Assembly (NCBI GenBank): GCA_951217055.1
Contig: OX578279.1
Span: 44,083,250-44,147,249, forward strand
DNA: 64,000 nt
Direction of reading: 5' to 3'
Source of the DNA: Gerris lacustris
Taxonomy: Eukaryota > Arthropoda > Insecta > Hemiptera > Gerridae
Under the pieces are notes generated by a model. That model had not been told where the DNA came from and ran no database searches. It was given only the letters and a program-made list of their open reading frames with translations. Position 1 is the first letter of the stretch. Each line of letters begins with the position of its first letter. This document shows, one piece after another, positions 11,571 to 23,716 of the stretch. Both the position numbers and the translations under genes were made by a program.

Positions 11571-12743
11571 GAGACTATGTATTACATACTCATATATTAT
11601 TTACATTCTCATGTTCCGTTTCTCTGACGGCAAATGTAAATATATTTAGCAAGTCGCTAAGTTTGTCTTTGCTACACTTAGTTAGTATTAGTTGCCCACC
11701 GGGCACTGTGGACTAGGCCCGCATATCTGTTATGGAGCCTGCGATGTGAGAACGGCAAAATAATATTTTTTTTATTTATTTATACATTATATAATATAAT
11801 GTAGTATTCTTTCAAAACTACCAAGAATATATATATAATGATTGTTAATGTGAAATATTATCCCGCTTGGCAAAAAAGAACTTAAACTTTCTCGCCCTTA
11901 GTTAAAAAGCTTACATTATACATAATATATTATATTAAGCTTAAATTATCTCAACGTTAAAAAAAACGAGATCCCTAAAACATAGATACCATATTTTATT
12001 TAGATTTTTCCAACCAAATCGAAAATGGCCAAGTCCTATGATATAAGACTTATTTAACTTATTGAGTATTGGGTTAATAAATCTATGTAATTTATAAAAT
12101 CTAAATACCACTGACTGACTCATCACGATATCTCTGGACCTATGACCAAGAAATTTTGTAGGTAGAAAAATCTTAACTTCTAGGTGCTCACAGAGAAATC
12201 TTTTTGCGATTCGCCATCTTGGTTCAAGAACGTGGGCATTATTTGCAAAATTTGACATTATGATATCTCCGGAACATATTGCACTAGAATCTTGAAATTT
12301 AGCTTTCTTTCATAAAATAAACAACATTAGTGAAAAGATTTTCTAATCGGCCATCTTGATTCAAAATGGCGGCCATACACACATACACAATATCTATAAT
12401 AATATTTAATCTATAATAATATTAAGTCTGCCAAAAAAGGAATTTTCTAAAAATTCTAAGGGTAAAAATAGGGGCAAAAAGAAAAAAAAGGAAATTGAGC
12501 CGGAACTGATCTTTTGTCGCTGCATAAAGTTAATAATTAAGAAAGGGCCTCTCTTTAGGATAGAAGCTCCTACTAATAAAAGATATTTCCAATTCAGCCT
12601 AGAGATGAGTCACTGAGACACCGGGGGGAGGGATAATTACAGGAGGACAAAACTTTTCCTGGAAAGTTGATATTATTTAAAAATGTTTCTCCGGTTACAA
12701 ATTAGAGAATTTGGCAAATTATGTTTGATCCATGGGAGGTATC
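11571..12743. other. Intronic sequence, dispersed repeat remnants
   Basis: Contains a relict of the arthropod repeat family ending in AAGATGGC/CAAAATGGCGGCC with CACACATACACA (about 11960-12390). The remainder is AT-rich with nothing recognised. The open frame at 12258-11941 on the minus strand runs through the repeat and has no known product. Confidence 0.4.
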
Positions 12744-13673
12744 TAAAGCCTCGTACACACCAAACGCGCATTCGCAAACAGGGTTTGCAAACGTTTGTAA
12801 ACAATTGCAAACACGACGTCCACACCGGACGCGCATTCTAGACAAACAGGTGTTTGCAAACGTTTGTCCTTGTTCCCAGTTATTTTTCATTATTTTCTAA
12901 TACACTACATCATCAAGTACTAAATAAAACTATACTGCACTTGCATTAACTTTGTAATATGGTTCTATCAAAACGCGGTATAAGCACCGGCTTGTTTATT
13001 ATCATTGGTGAGTTAGTAAAAAATGGCAATAGTAAAAGAAGACAAAACAATTTTCTCCTTGATCATCCCTGATTTTAGATAATTATTTCTACAAAAATTT
13101 AAAACACAAGAAATTTTATACAAATAGAAATCTGTTCTTTTGGTGAAAAAAATATAAATATCAATGTAATATTTCGTCTTAGGAGGGCCCATAGGAGGCT
13201 CGGGCCCGTAGGCCTGTGTCTTAAGTAATAAGCTTGGAAGCAATACAATTATTTAAAAAAATAGTTCGACGCATTTTTGGACTTTTATGTCATATATATA
13301 TTTAATCCGGTTATTTCTAATCTTGGATTTACATAAACTCATCTCTAGCTTCAATCACCATTTATTAATTAGTATATATTATTATTTATAATATAGTTAT
13401 TTGATTCTATAGTTATAAATAATACGAATGAAAAAAATATACATTTCCCGTGTTTCCAAGTCAAACCACAGGCTTTGCGAATGCTCAAGGAGTTTGCTCA
13501 AAAAGCGACCCACACCAAACGCGCACAAACAACAAACATCCTTTGATGTACCGACTCTACCCGGAGCACCCGCGAACACAAACAAGCATTCGTTTGTGCG
13601 CGAGGTGCCGTCCACACCGGACGTGCATCCCTGTATGCAAACATGATGCGCGTCCATTGTGGACGAGGCTTAA
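12744..13673. mobile_element. Harbinger-like non-autonomous element with TAA target duplication
   Basis: The inverted ends AGCCTCGTACACACC (from 12747) and GTGGACGAGGCT (to 13670) are flanked by TAA at 12744-12746 and 13671-13673. Subterminal blocks at both ends are rich in CACACCAAACGCGCA, CCACACCGGACG and GCAAACGTTTGT motifs, the kind of repeated GC-rich subterminal sites transposases bind. The AT-rich middle (about 12890-13480) has no transposase. Small ORFs through the right subterminal block are not genes. Confidence 0.65.
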
Positions 13674-13750
13674 ATATTCTCGCCTGACAATAGAATTATA
13701 ATTTTATAATGTTCCTTGACGATATTAAAAATTATGAAATCATTAAAAAT

Positions 13751-13779
13751 AACTCCCTCCGTAGCGAAGCACGGGCTAG
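13751..13779 (+). mobile_element. Helitron-like 3' terminus
   Basis: CTCCGTAGCGAAGCACGGG followed by CTAG (13776-13779) and T. It is a second copy of the terminus at 1331-1360, with a shorter gap between hairpin and CTAG. The body upstream of about 13700 could not be delimited because it abuts the Harbinger-like element. Confidence 0.55.
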
Positions 13780-14647
13780 TTAAGTAATTAATCAATGAGA
13801 ATAAACAGTGAGAAGTACTGACACTTTTTAAGCGCGACTTTTTACGACGCGAGTAATGTGATCTTGCGGATGTTTCGGCTCAGAAATTCTCAAATTCGTT
13901 TTTTCTTGGGCACAGTACTTTCTCATTATACATGATAGGTTAATAAGAATGTAAAAAGAGAATTTTACATTACAATTTTTGGTAGCTACAACTCTCGACC
14001 AATTACGGATTCGTGTTGTGTAGAGAATTCACGTATTATGCAAGAATTAACCATTTCAACTGCACGGGTAAAACGATTGAAAACTTTCTCTTTAAAATCC
14101 TTTTTTATTTATTCACCCGTCCGGTTAGTGAACAATACAACGACAGTCAGGTTAACAACGTCATTACAAACACTTATATACTTAATATCTAACATTTTCT
14201 TACTACTTGTTCACGACCTCACATAAACAATGTGTAACAAGTTAACGCTTAATGGGTACTCATGTTTAAATGATGACATAAAGGTGCATATAACTCTTAG
14301 GGTTTATATTCTAGACGCTGTAAATAACAAGAGCATATACGAAAAAAATTATAAAATTTGAAAAAACAGATTCCATAGCATTTTCTTTATTCACTACAAA
14401 CTGAAAGCTGTTTTCCTTGCTTTATTGGAATTGCTATGCAAGTCAATACATTTTTCTAAAATAATTTTAATTTTAAGTAGTCAATTCTTTCTAACTACGC
14501 ATGTTTTTATAAGTTAAAATTAAGCAATTTTTCACAATTTCACTGTCTATCAATTGAAAATAATAATGTAGAATTCAAATTAAAAAAAAAAAAATCAAAT
14601 ACATATTTTAAATATAAAAGTAGTGGGTAATATTTAGTTATTATAGC

Positions 14648-15014
14648 TTACCGAAGGTAACGGAAGCTGTGTTCGTTCTGAAGAACCAAAAATTGTTACG
14701 TCTCCGATTTCAAAAATAGAAACCTTTCCAGACATGTTAGGTTCCATGTCTGCATGTCACCTAATTTTTGCGAACCAACATATCTTAAAAACTACACATC
14801 CGATTTTAATGAAATTTTGATGGTAAGTCATAATTAGCCCATTTGTTGGTCCCAATGAGTTTCAACCTTCTGCGCCCATTTATTTCTCTACCACATGCGC
14901 ACAACCATACATTTATTTACAACTATATCTTCAAAAGTTCTCATCTGAATTTTAAGAAATGTTGATGGTTTGTCGAATGAGTCCGCACAGATAGTCCTAG
15001 ATTAATTTCTACCG
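14648..15014 (+). repeat. Dispersed repeat family A (ACCGAAGGTA... TGCGAACCAAC), plus copy
   Basis: Starts GCTTACCGAAGGTAACGGAAG and continues through GTTCTGAAGAAC, CTCCGATTTCAAAAAT, TTTTTGCGAACCAACATAT, AATTAGCCCATTTGTTGGTC and TTCAACCTTCTGCGCCCAT. The same family occurs at 21530-21920, 27940-28340 (partly), 37363-38270 (both orientations) and 38500-38600. No protein is encoded. It runs directly into the Helitron start at 15015. Confidence 0.7.
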
Positions 15015-17032
15015 TCTACTATATAATCTATATGCATAAAATTCTCGTGTCACGGTGATTGATCAACCAAACTCCTCCGAAACGGCTTGACCGATTTTTA
15101 TGAAATGCTTTATGTAATACGGTAGGTCTGAGAATAGGTTGGTATCTATCTTATTTTCTTAATTTTTTAGGCAACATTTTTTAATATTATTTTTATATGA
15201 TTTGGCATTAAAAAATACTTATAACCCTAAATTATTACCTTCTTAACACCCCTAAGTGATGAGAGAGCCCCCCCCCCCCCTCAAAAAAAAAAAAAAAAAA
15301 TTATATTTTAATAATTTGGCATAAAAAATACTTATAACCCTAAATTTTTACCCTTTTACTACCCCTAAGTGATAAGACCCCCTTTAAAACAAAAATTTGT
15401 TTTTGTTTTTGGGACAAAATGTTTAATTTTTTTTTTTTTTTTTAATGATTTGGCATTAAAAAATGCTTATAACCCAAAATTTTTACCCTTTTTTTAACCA
15501 CCAACCTCCATTTTTAATAGCAATATTAGTACTGTAATAATATTCAACACTCAGTGGATTAAAAATATATATAACCCTTAATTATCACCCTCCTACCTCC
15601 AAACCAACCTCCATTTTTTAATAGCGATATTATAACTGTAATAATCTTTAACTCTCAGTGGTCGATAACTGATCAATTTTTATTTTAAAAAGAGTCCTCT
15701 GACAGTAGGGCCACAGGAGAGGCACTCTTGAATATACATGTACATAAAATACATAAATGAATTAACAAAAAATTTCCATAAAAGTACTAAAAAATTACTA
15801 GAAAAAAAAGCTACTTTATAAAATAACATCTAAGAAACAGCAAAGGATTAAAATTCAATAAATAATTATGAAAGAGAATAAATAAATACTCAAATTAATA
15901 TTCAAAATTTAAATTAACAATTAGATAACAAAACTAATAATAACAATTAGATAAAAATTAGGTAACATTAGATAACAATTAGACAAAAATGTAAAAATTA
16001 TTGCTGTTTGCTCGGTTATTTAATTAATTTCTTGGTTATTGTAACTATTATTATCAATCGAACAGTTATCCCCGCCAGGCGTCTTCCGGTGTCTCTTCTT
16101 CCCCAGCAAACAGTTCGGAGCAGGGATGAGAACAAAGCCGGTCTCATATATCATTCTCACACAATAAGCTTTCTCTTTCTCACTATTTTGATAGGCCTCA
16201 TCGTCCACAGCGCTCCATTCCTTTTTCAGTCATAGACCACATCCTGGTAGACCAATTTATACGGCAAAACAACGTTTGCCGGGTCAGGCTAGAACAGCAT
16301 TTTTTTTTTGTATATTCGGTAGGTCTGAGAATTGGTCGTAAACTATTTTTTATAGCCCTAAGTGATAAGAGTGGACCACCTCAATTTTTTATTTTTTGGA
16401 CAACATTTTTTAGTTTTATTTTTATTTATTATTTGGCATTAAAAAATACTTATAGTCCTAAATATTTACCCTTTTACCACCAACCCCCATTTGTTAATAG
16501 CGATATTAGTACTGTAATAATCTTTAACTCTCAGTGGTGGATAACTGATCAATTACCAATCGATCAGTTATCCCCACCAGGCGTCTACCGGCGTCACTTC
16601 TCACCCAGCAAACTGCACGGAGTAGGGATTACATTTTAAATTTATAAATTATTAAATTATTATTATTATTAAATTATTAAATATAATATCATACAATCCA
16701 TTGCACTTAGGAGATTGATATTGATTATTTTTTTAATTATCATAATTAGTGATAGCAAATATGGATAACATTTTTTAATGTATATATAACTTTTAAGAGA
16801 TATAATTTTAAATACATACTACTTAAGTTAATAAAGTAAAATGAATTAAAAAATAAATGCTTGATCTATTATTATTTTGATAGGCTGTCATTGTTCACAG
16901 CGCTCTATTCCTCTTTCAGTCATAGATCACGTCCCCACACACTTACAATAAGTTAGTTATTTTTTATTTAACTACCAAATTATTCACTAGGAATATTTTA
17001 TATGACAAAACAACGTTTGCCGGGTCAGCTAG
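15015..17032 (+). mobile_element. Non-autonomous Helitron with an internal partial duplication
   Basis: The 5' end is TCTACTATATAATC followed by CTCGTGTCACGGTGATTG and CTCCTCCGAAACGGCTTGAC, a signature arthropod Helitron 5' terminus. The 3' end is CAACGTTTGCCGGGTCAGCTAG (CTAG at 17029-17032, next base T), with stem-forming CGGCAAAC-type sequence. A second terminus (AACGTTTGCCGGGTCAGGCTAG) ends at 16292. From about 16318 the internal block GGTAGGTCTGAGAATTGG repeats the block at 15121, so the structure is two related copies in tandem, the second lacking its 5' end. Repeated blocks TTTGGCATTAAAAAATACTT occur several times, as does a C run plus A run near 15268-15300. No Rep/helicase gene is present. 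Confidence 0.75.
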
Positions 17033-18554
17033 TAATTTATAATTCAAATTTTAAAGGCAAATAATAATGAATAGAAGATGTAAAATGAAAAAGCATAGAA
17101 CTGTCTATGGTTATAAGGACTTACACATTTAACAGGTGTATAGAATCAAATGATACCGTGACACAAACCGTTATCGTTACGAATATCATCAAAAAAACTT
17201 TTAACCCTTGTCAACGTTCCAATATCAAATCCACGATCTTGTTTCCAGGCTAATTTCTATATACATATTATGAAAATGTTTAATTAAACCTTGTTTGAAA
17301 GGGAAAATAGCTCTTCGATGAGGGGAAAGGAAACAATGAAAATGTATACCTTTACAAGAGAATAAGAGAAGCAAGGTTTTAGAATTGAAATATTATTTCG
17401 GGCCCGTGATTCTTTTGGATTTAAATAAAGAGGCATGAGAAAATACAAATGGGTGCTGAGGTGACAGCAACAAACAGAACCAAGCTTATTGTTCCTTAGG
17501 TCTCCAAGCAAGCAAGCTTCGGCCCTTATCTTGATATATTATAATGCTTTACATTTTCAACTACACTATAAAATCTATCTCAGAATTATTATTTTCTCGA
17601 GCTTAAAACTTAATTTCAGTTGAGTGCCTTCGAATAATGGTTTACTTATCATCAGAATCGGGGTAAAATTCTAAGAGATACAAAAGATCTCAATAGAAGA
17701 AAGCGAGGATTATTAACACTTCTCAGAACAAATAAAGAAAATTTCAATACATTTAATAATAAGTAATATCTATATTACTCTTGGAGAAAAACAAAATTGC
17801 ATTAAACATTATTATAGTATTGAGAACTATTATTTCGAATATAATTTAAGGTTTAAAGATAATTCATAAAAATATTTAACAGAAAATAAGAGATATTTCT
17901 ACAAAATTGTAATTATGTAATATACTTTCCATAATAGAGACCATTTGTTATCTATAGGGGTACGGCTGTGCCCCGGCTAAATCGAGCTCAGCCGTACTAT
18001 CCTTCATCTTATTAAAGATACTTAAATATATATAAAATTAATTTTAAATTAAAGTTCATTACGAACTGGGCCAGACATAAAAATATCACACCTCTACCTA
18101 CATTGGTTCATAAGATATAATATGAGCCTAAAGCTGTGTTATTTTGTCACTGATATATAGATTGACTAACTCATTATTATAATGAAGCACTTAAGCACTA
18201 AGGCACTTCTAGCAATCCTAGACACGTGACGTTTTGTATGTAGGTAGAGTTTCATGCAAAAAATTAAGGAAAAATTACGAAAATTTTCAACAATATGATT
18301 CTTATGGTTAATAGAAAAACCACCTATTCAAAATATTAAAAACAATTATTAATAGCGCTTTCTAGTAGAGAACTTTGAAACTAAATAATTATTTTAATCA
18401 TATTTATAATAAGTGTGAGTGATCTATATTGAATATTGATTTATTTCCTATTATGTCCTCCCCTTATTTTTTCTATATTTTATTGTATTATATAATTATG
18501 TACATATTATGTGTTCAAAAAGAACAAGAGGCTAAGAAACGATAAATTACTTGA
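17033..18554. other. Intronic AT-rich sequence
   Basis: AT-rich intron sequence. The short open frame at 17511-17284 (minus) has no recognisable domain. A GC-richer patch at 17960-18000 (GTACGGCTGTGCCCCGGC against GAGCTCAGCCGTAC) forms an imperfect hairpin. Nothing else is supported. Confidence 0.4.
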
Positions 18555-19176
18555 AATCTCAACAAAAACACTAGAAGTCTCGCGTAAAACGTTGTGAGAT
18601 CATAGGTTTAGCCAAGTCTCCCCCTGTCCATGTAAGTTCTACTACGTCTAATTTATCCACTAAAAGTAAGTGAGGTTGTTCGGCTGCCCCCTCTTTCTAC
18701 TCAGTCCCTCACCTCACAAACTCAAACATTTTCTTTCTCAAATCACTCTACACGTTTAAATTTAAAAATATTTACTGGCTTGGCAATTACGAAGCACGAG
18801 GATACAAAGTTGCAAAAGACACTGCGTAACATTTATTTTTAAAATAAAATCTTAATATAAAGCAAAGGAAAAATAAAAATTAAATAACAACTAAACTGTT
18901 TAACCTGTTTGTTCTGCGTAATTGCCAAGTTAGGCAATGTTTTTCAATTTAATCGTGTAAAGAGTGATTTGGGAAAGAAAATGTTTGAGTTTGTTAGGGA
19001 TAGAGAATAGAAAGGGGGACACACAAACAACCTCACTTACTTTTATTGGATAAATTAGACCTGACCTAGTAGAACTAACTTGGACAGGGGGAGAAAACCT
19101 TGGCAAAACCTATGATCTCACAACGTTTTACGCGATACTTGGCTTATTTACTTACACCAGTGTTTTTGTTGGGATT
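18555..19176. mobile_element. Foldback element, ~620 bp, arms ~250 bp
   Basis: The outer ends AATCTCAACAAAAACACT and AGTGTTTTTGTTGGGATT are inverted. The complementarity runs inward through AAAACGTTGTGAGATCATAG / CTATGATCTCACAACGTTTT, AAGTAAGTGAGGTTGTT / AACAACCTCACTTACTTT and TTGGCAATTACG / CGTAATTGCCAA. The AT-rich loop is at about 18800-18905. The arms have diverged by scattered substitutions, so this is an older insertion than the foldback at 29.7 kb. No coding region. Confidence 0.75.
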
Positions 19177-20332
19177 AAAAATATATGATTATTGTTAAAA
19201 ATTAAAAACTAATTGAACACTTTCAGATTCAATAATAATATTAGTAAAAATGTCCTAACAAAATACACAGTCAGTCGAACTATATATATATTTTTTAAAA
19301 ATGTTTTATAAAAGCATTGTTTCAGTCATCCAAATCTCGTTTTGGTCAAGCATACATTTCTAAATAAATATATTTTTATTAAAATAAGTCCCTCTCCCCT
19401 CATCTATAAATAAATAACTATTTATCGAGGTTTAGGGCATTATAATTTCCAAGAAAGCACGGGATTATACTTTTGGATAAGGTGAAACTCCGACTTTTAT
19501 TTATTAAATTAAGAAAAAGCTCAAAGATTAAAAAAAAACTATCTACAATTCATTTAAGTTGAGATGGTTACAAGCCATTTAAGTAGATTACTAAACATTC
19601 TGCATTATAAAACATTAAAAGAGCGCATAAGCGCTAAATTAAAATTAAACTGATCAGCAAATGCATTTCAAAAAATCAATATTTATGGAAAAATGTTAAT
19701 TATAAAAGAGGTGATATTGAATTGGAATTTTTCTGATATTTCAAGGCGAGGAGGTTATAAGTTGGGATAATCCCTCCTTAAAAGGAAGCTTGGCATGAAT
19801 GATAATTATTCACTAGGCTAAAAAGGGCTTTAAAAGGTCATGCATATTTCGGTCAAAGAGACCACAATTCTTTGAAGAATTTGGCACAGTAGAATTCCAG
19901 AGGGAATTCCTGTCACCTCATCATCCTTAATCTCCCAATACTATAGTGACCTGAGGCCTGCGAGTATTGTTTATAACCCAGAGTCAACTCCACCTAGGAA
20001 TTTGATCCTTGCCTTTCTGACATACTTGTATTCATTCTTCACTAATCTTAAGAGAAATGGTTTAATTCCAGAGAACTTAGTATTTTCATATAATAGTGAA
20101 GCATTCAGTCTAAAACCAGAACAAAAGCTTTAATTACACAGTATTTCATTAGTTTTAAAATATGGAATATTATTTCGAATTTCATACTTGTCCTGGAGGA
20201 ATAGTAATCATCTTCATTAAAATATAAGCATACTACAAAATTCTACTCGCAAATTAATATAGTGAAGTTTATGTACTCGACTGTATTTTTATTTCTGTTG
20301 TGTGATAGCGACTAATCATTACAGAGGTGTAG
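19177..20332. other. Intronic AT-rich sequence
   Basis: No gene, RNA or element recognised. Generic AT-rich intron. Confidence 0.4.
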
Positions 20333-20542
20333 TCCAGTAACCAAACAACGTTTTCACACAGAATGACTGTAATTTATCAATTGACCGGTAAAACTTGGAC
20401 TTGAACTTTTTAAATCACACAATAACCATAAGGTTATCTAAAGAAGGCTGAATTAGAACAGCCGAAACCGTACAATTGTAAAAAGTACATCATTCTGTGT
20501 AATTGTGTTAAGACGTTGTTTCTTATTGGAGTTTACACCTCT
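20333..20542. mobile_element. MITE, ~210 bp, TIR AGAGGTGTA
   Basis: Left end AGAGGTGTAGTCCAGTAACC and right end complement (TATTGGAGTTTACACCTCT) are inverted, and the inner parts match as well (CAACGTTTTCACACAGAATGA against TCATTCTGTGTAATTGTG). A half copy lies at about 49545-49660. No clear target duplication, so superfamily is unassigned. Confidence 0.65.
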
Positions 20543-20694
20543 ACAACGATCAGTTATAGGTAGTTTAAATAAGAGCGGAAAAATATATGCAAGAGGGATT
20601 TAATTCCAAACCAATATTCTAAAACAGATTATTCAACCCAGTGTTTCATATGCATACTGGAACTGTGTGAATTCAAAACCATAGGGAATAACTA

Positions 20695-20935
20695 ACAGTG
20701 GCTCATCAGCCCGTGAAGGCCTGCCAAATGGTGTAAACAACAATTTATATAATGGATGTATCGCTTCATCAGCTCCATAAGCCTTATAATTGGCATTCTC
20801 AACCAGTAAGTAGCCACTTCACTTAAACAGCAATCCATTTATACATCGATGGTGGGTGAATACCTAGCCGGGATGTGAACCCAGATCTGCGGCAACTCAA
20901 ACAAATAGTGACCACGCCCGATGCTGCTTAACTTT
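20695..20935 (-). repeat. tRNA-derived SINE-like repeat, minus copy
   Basis: Read on the minus strand it has GGGTTCACATCCCGGCTAGG (B-box-like), then TATTCACCCACCATCGATG, then AGTGAAGTGGCTACT. It corresponds to the plus-strand copy at 22640-22820, which has GGTTCGATTCCC and TTCACCCAGCATCGTGG in the same order. Confidence 0.5.
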
Positions 20936-21196
20936 ATTTATAGGCCAGTCAGTCCATGATTTCTTATCGGAGCTACCGAGGCCCATTCATAAGGAAGAGT
21001 AGCGAATAAAACTCAAACATCAAAATTAACAACCAATTTTTCAACCACTTTCAAGCGGTAGATGAACTTATAAAATTCTAATTAATTTAAAAACACAATT
21101 TAATCAAGACGCCGAAGTTACTTAAAAGGAATAATTTATCACTTATACTCAGAGTAACTTAGAATAAATTGCAAAGAGCGGTACCTGGTAGCTCAT

Positions 21197-22312
21197 GGCT
21201 GTCGTGTTAATGCGACGACTGAGGCGACTCTAGCCGTACGGCCTTAGTTGAGCGGCTGGAGTCGCATGGGCAGTAACTAGTTTTACTTTCAATTCCGCAT
21301 CTCGAGTATTACGGCTCTAGCCGCGTCTGATATTAACTTCAAATCCGATTTTCAGTAGCAAGAACAAGCGCTACTAATTGTACTGCTACAGCAGTTAAGC
21401 AGTCAAGCCAAGAGACATGGAGGAATTTCAAAATATCCTTTTACAGAGACATTTATTGAAAGATGATGCTGTGCTTCGAAAATTTTACGTTGATGTATAT
21501 TTTGCTTCCTGTGAAAGCATGGATCGTGGAAGCTATGTGATCGTTCTGAAGAACGAAACATTTTTAGGTCTCCGATTTCAAAAATTCCAAGACAGAAATC
21601 CGTTTTAGACATCAGGGATCATTTTTGGTTCCGTGTCTGTCTGTCGGTCTGTCGTTCAATTTTTGCGAACCAACGTATCTTAAAAACTACACGTCCAATT
21701 TTAATGAAATTTGGGTGCTAGGTAATGAGTAGCCCATTGTTGGTCCCATATAAGTTTCAACTTTCTACGCTCATTTGTTTCTCTTCCTCATGCGCACAAA
21801 CATACATTAATTTACACCTATAGCTTCAAAAGTACTTATCTGATTTGTATGAAACTTATATAGTATATCGAAAGTAGCCCGCAGATAATCCCAGACTACT
21901 TTGAACCGTCTGCGCTCTTTAACTTTGGCTTAATTCATAGTATAATTCAAGTAAAAAATCAAAACAATTTTGACAGATTAAAAAAACAGGGGAAACAAGA
22001 AACAATTAAACAAATTAGACAATAATAGCTTGTAAAAGCATAAAATCAAAAATACGTTTTTCTCATGCTTTTTTCATATAAGTATAAAATATATAAAGAA
22101 AATATAAGACATCGTGTTGAGGGTTAAAGAGTCTTGGGTGCTCTTGCACTAACTCGATTAATTTGGCATTGTCCATTTTTTCTATCAGGAAAAAAACAAA
22201 CACTTCGGGCAAGACAACTGTGACGGCTAGACTGCTTGAGTAAGCAGTCGAATGGCACGGCTCTAAGCCGCCTCACTAGAGCCACTTTAGTCGCGCGACA
22301 ACAGCCGCTTTG
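21197..22312 (+). mobile_element. Decayed DNA transposon with an ORF fragment and a nested repeat
   Basis: Imperfect inverted ends are visible: GGCTGTCGTGTTAATGCGAC at the left, and at the right the complement of GGCTGTTGTCGCGCGAC. Within, from the ATG at 21417, an open frame encodes MEEFQNILLQRHLLKDDAVL then RKFYVDVYFASCESMDRGSY before it runs into a copy of dispersed repeat A (21530-21920). I do not recognise the peptide; its position fits the start of a transposase or accessory protein. The rest of the coding region is missing. Confidence 0.35.
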
Positions 22313-22337
22313 TTGAAAAAGGTTCCATTCATTTACC

Positions 22338-22558
22338 TAAGGCGACTTTCACACCGATGTTGCAAGTCGCAGAATGCATGCGTCCTGGTATGGTAACACC
22401 AGATTATCTAAGGAGTCGAGGTAATTGAACGAGAGCCTCGAGAACCAGCCGGCTGGTTCTCGAGTCGCACGTGCCACTTGCTTTCAGGATGCACGTCGCA
22501 CATGCATCTTCGGTGCGATCATCCTGCGACATGCTACATCGGTGTGAAAGCCGCCTAA
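22338..22558. mobile_element. Harbinger-like MITE, 215 bp, TAA target duplication
   Basis: The ends GGCGACTTTCACACCGATGT and ACATCGGTGTGAAAGCCGCC are inverted and flanked by TAA (22338-22340 and 22556-22558). A perfect inner palindrome CTCGAGAACCAGC/GCTGGTTCTCGAG is centred near 22450. Subterminal GCATG/CGCAGGATG-like motifs are mirrored. No coding capacity. Confidence 0.75.
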
Positions 22559-22639
22559 AAGGAGTCCTATTTATGGGCTGCGCGGCTAGAGTAGTTTCAG
22601 TCACTGTATTGATACTCCTTTGTCCTTTGTCTTTCAATG

Positions 22640-22825
22640 CGCACAGAAGGTTCCGGGTTCGATTCCCGCCTCTGGCGAGGGGACCTAAGTTCGGTGTTCA
22701 CCCAGCATCGTGGTATAAATGGGTAGCTACTTAAGTGAAGTACCGGTTGCAGTGTGCCCCGGAAAGGTTTATATCTGCTGATGACGATGACACGCGCTGG
22801 ATTATATGGCGACACGCCCGACCCC
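22640..22825 (+). repeat. SINE-like repeat, plus copy (5' truncated)
   Basis: Contains the RNA polymerase III B-box-like GGTTCGATTCCCG at 22657, then TTCACCCAGCATCGTGG and CTACTTAAGTGAAGTA, matching the minus-strand copy at 20695-20935. The A box is not seen upstream. Confidence 0.5.
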
Positions 22826-23630
22826 CTGTCATATTATCCATCAAATATACCTATATATTTAATTATTATTTATAATTAAATATACCTAAATACCGTTCAC
22901 AGGATGTTGCACCACGGATTATTATTGTTACATGCAATAAGGTAAACTATTAAACGGGTCGTCCTGATAAATTAAATTAATATTAGAATATGAAAAGCAG
23001 TAAAAATTGTCAATTTATTTTGAATAAGATTTTAAATTAATTAGTTTACAGTAAATACTTAAGGTATGAATTAATAGTGTGTCAATATCAATATACCATT
23101 ATTAATTCGCGACTTTAATATTTGGTAAAGTTGGTTACTTAAATAGATAGATATAAAAGTATAAAAATATAAAAATATACGAAGAATACCACTAAAGAAA
23201 CATTGAAAAAGCCTAATTTAAAATAGATATAAAAAAACATCCTTAGCCAGAAGCATAAAAAAGTGTTAATTATTGTTCCAGCTTATCTTGGCAAGTCCTC
23301 CAAAAAAAAGGAAGCCAGGTTAATATATCTCTTTCGCCAACCCCATTATCTATACACATTTCAACAGATTTTAACAAAAAAAGTTAAAATTTGTTGAAAC
23401 TTTACACATTTAGCATTTATATTCCAAAGAGCTATAATTTGTTACTACATTAGAAATTTAACAACAAGAAAAATCCAGAATATTTATCTATTGCTTTCAC
23501 TCGAAATAAGAGAAAAAATACAAAGCAAATTTTGATCCCTAAAAAGATTGTTATTTATTTTATTTAACAAGAAATTTGAGCTACTTCATCAACCTGAAAA
23601 TTTTAAATACAAATATATATTGAAACTCAC

Positions 23631-23716
23631 CATTTTTCTTCCGATCCCTCTCCTTTAATGTCTGGTATGTTAGCTATTTTCCGATTTAAAAATGCTGATG
23701 ATATTTTTAACAGCGC
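23631..23716 (-). CDS. nwk: Nervous wreck / FCHSD-type F-BAR protein, internal exon
   Basis: An 86-bp minus-strand exon lies between acceptor TTTATAG (AG at 23718-23717) and donor GTGAGT from 23630. It reads ALLKISSAFLNRKIANIPDI then KGEGSEEK and the first two bases of a tryptophan codon that the exon at 8977 completes. The segment corresponds to the loop between the first F-BAR helices. The downstream intron is 14.65 kb and holds most of the transposons described above. Confidence 0.92.
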
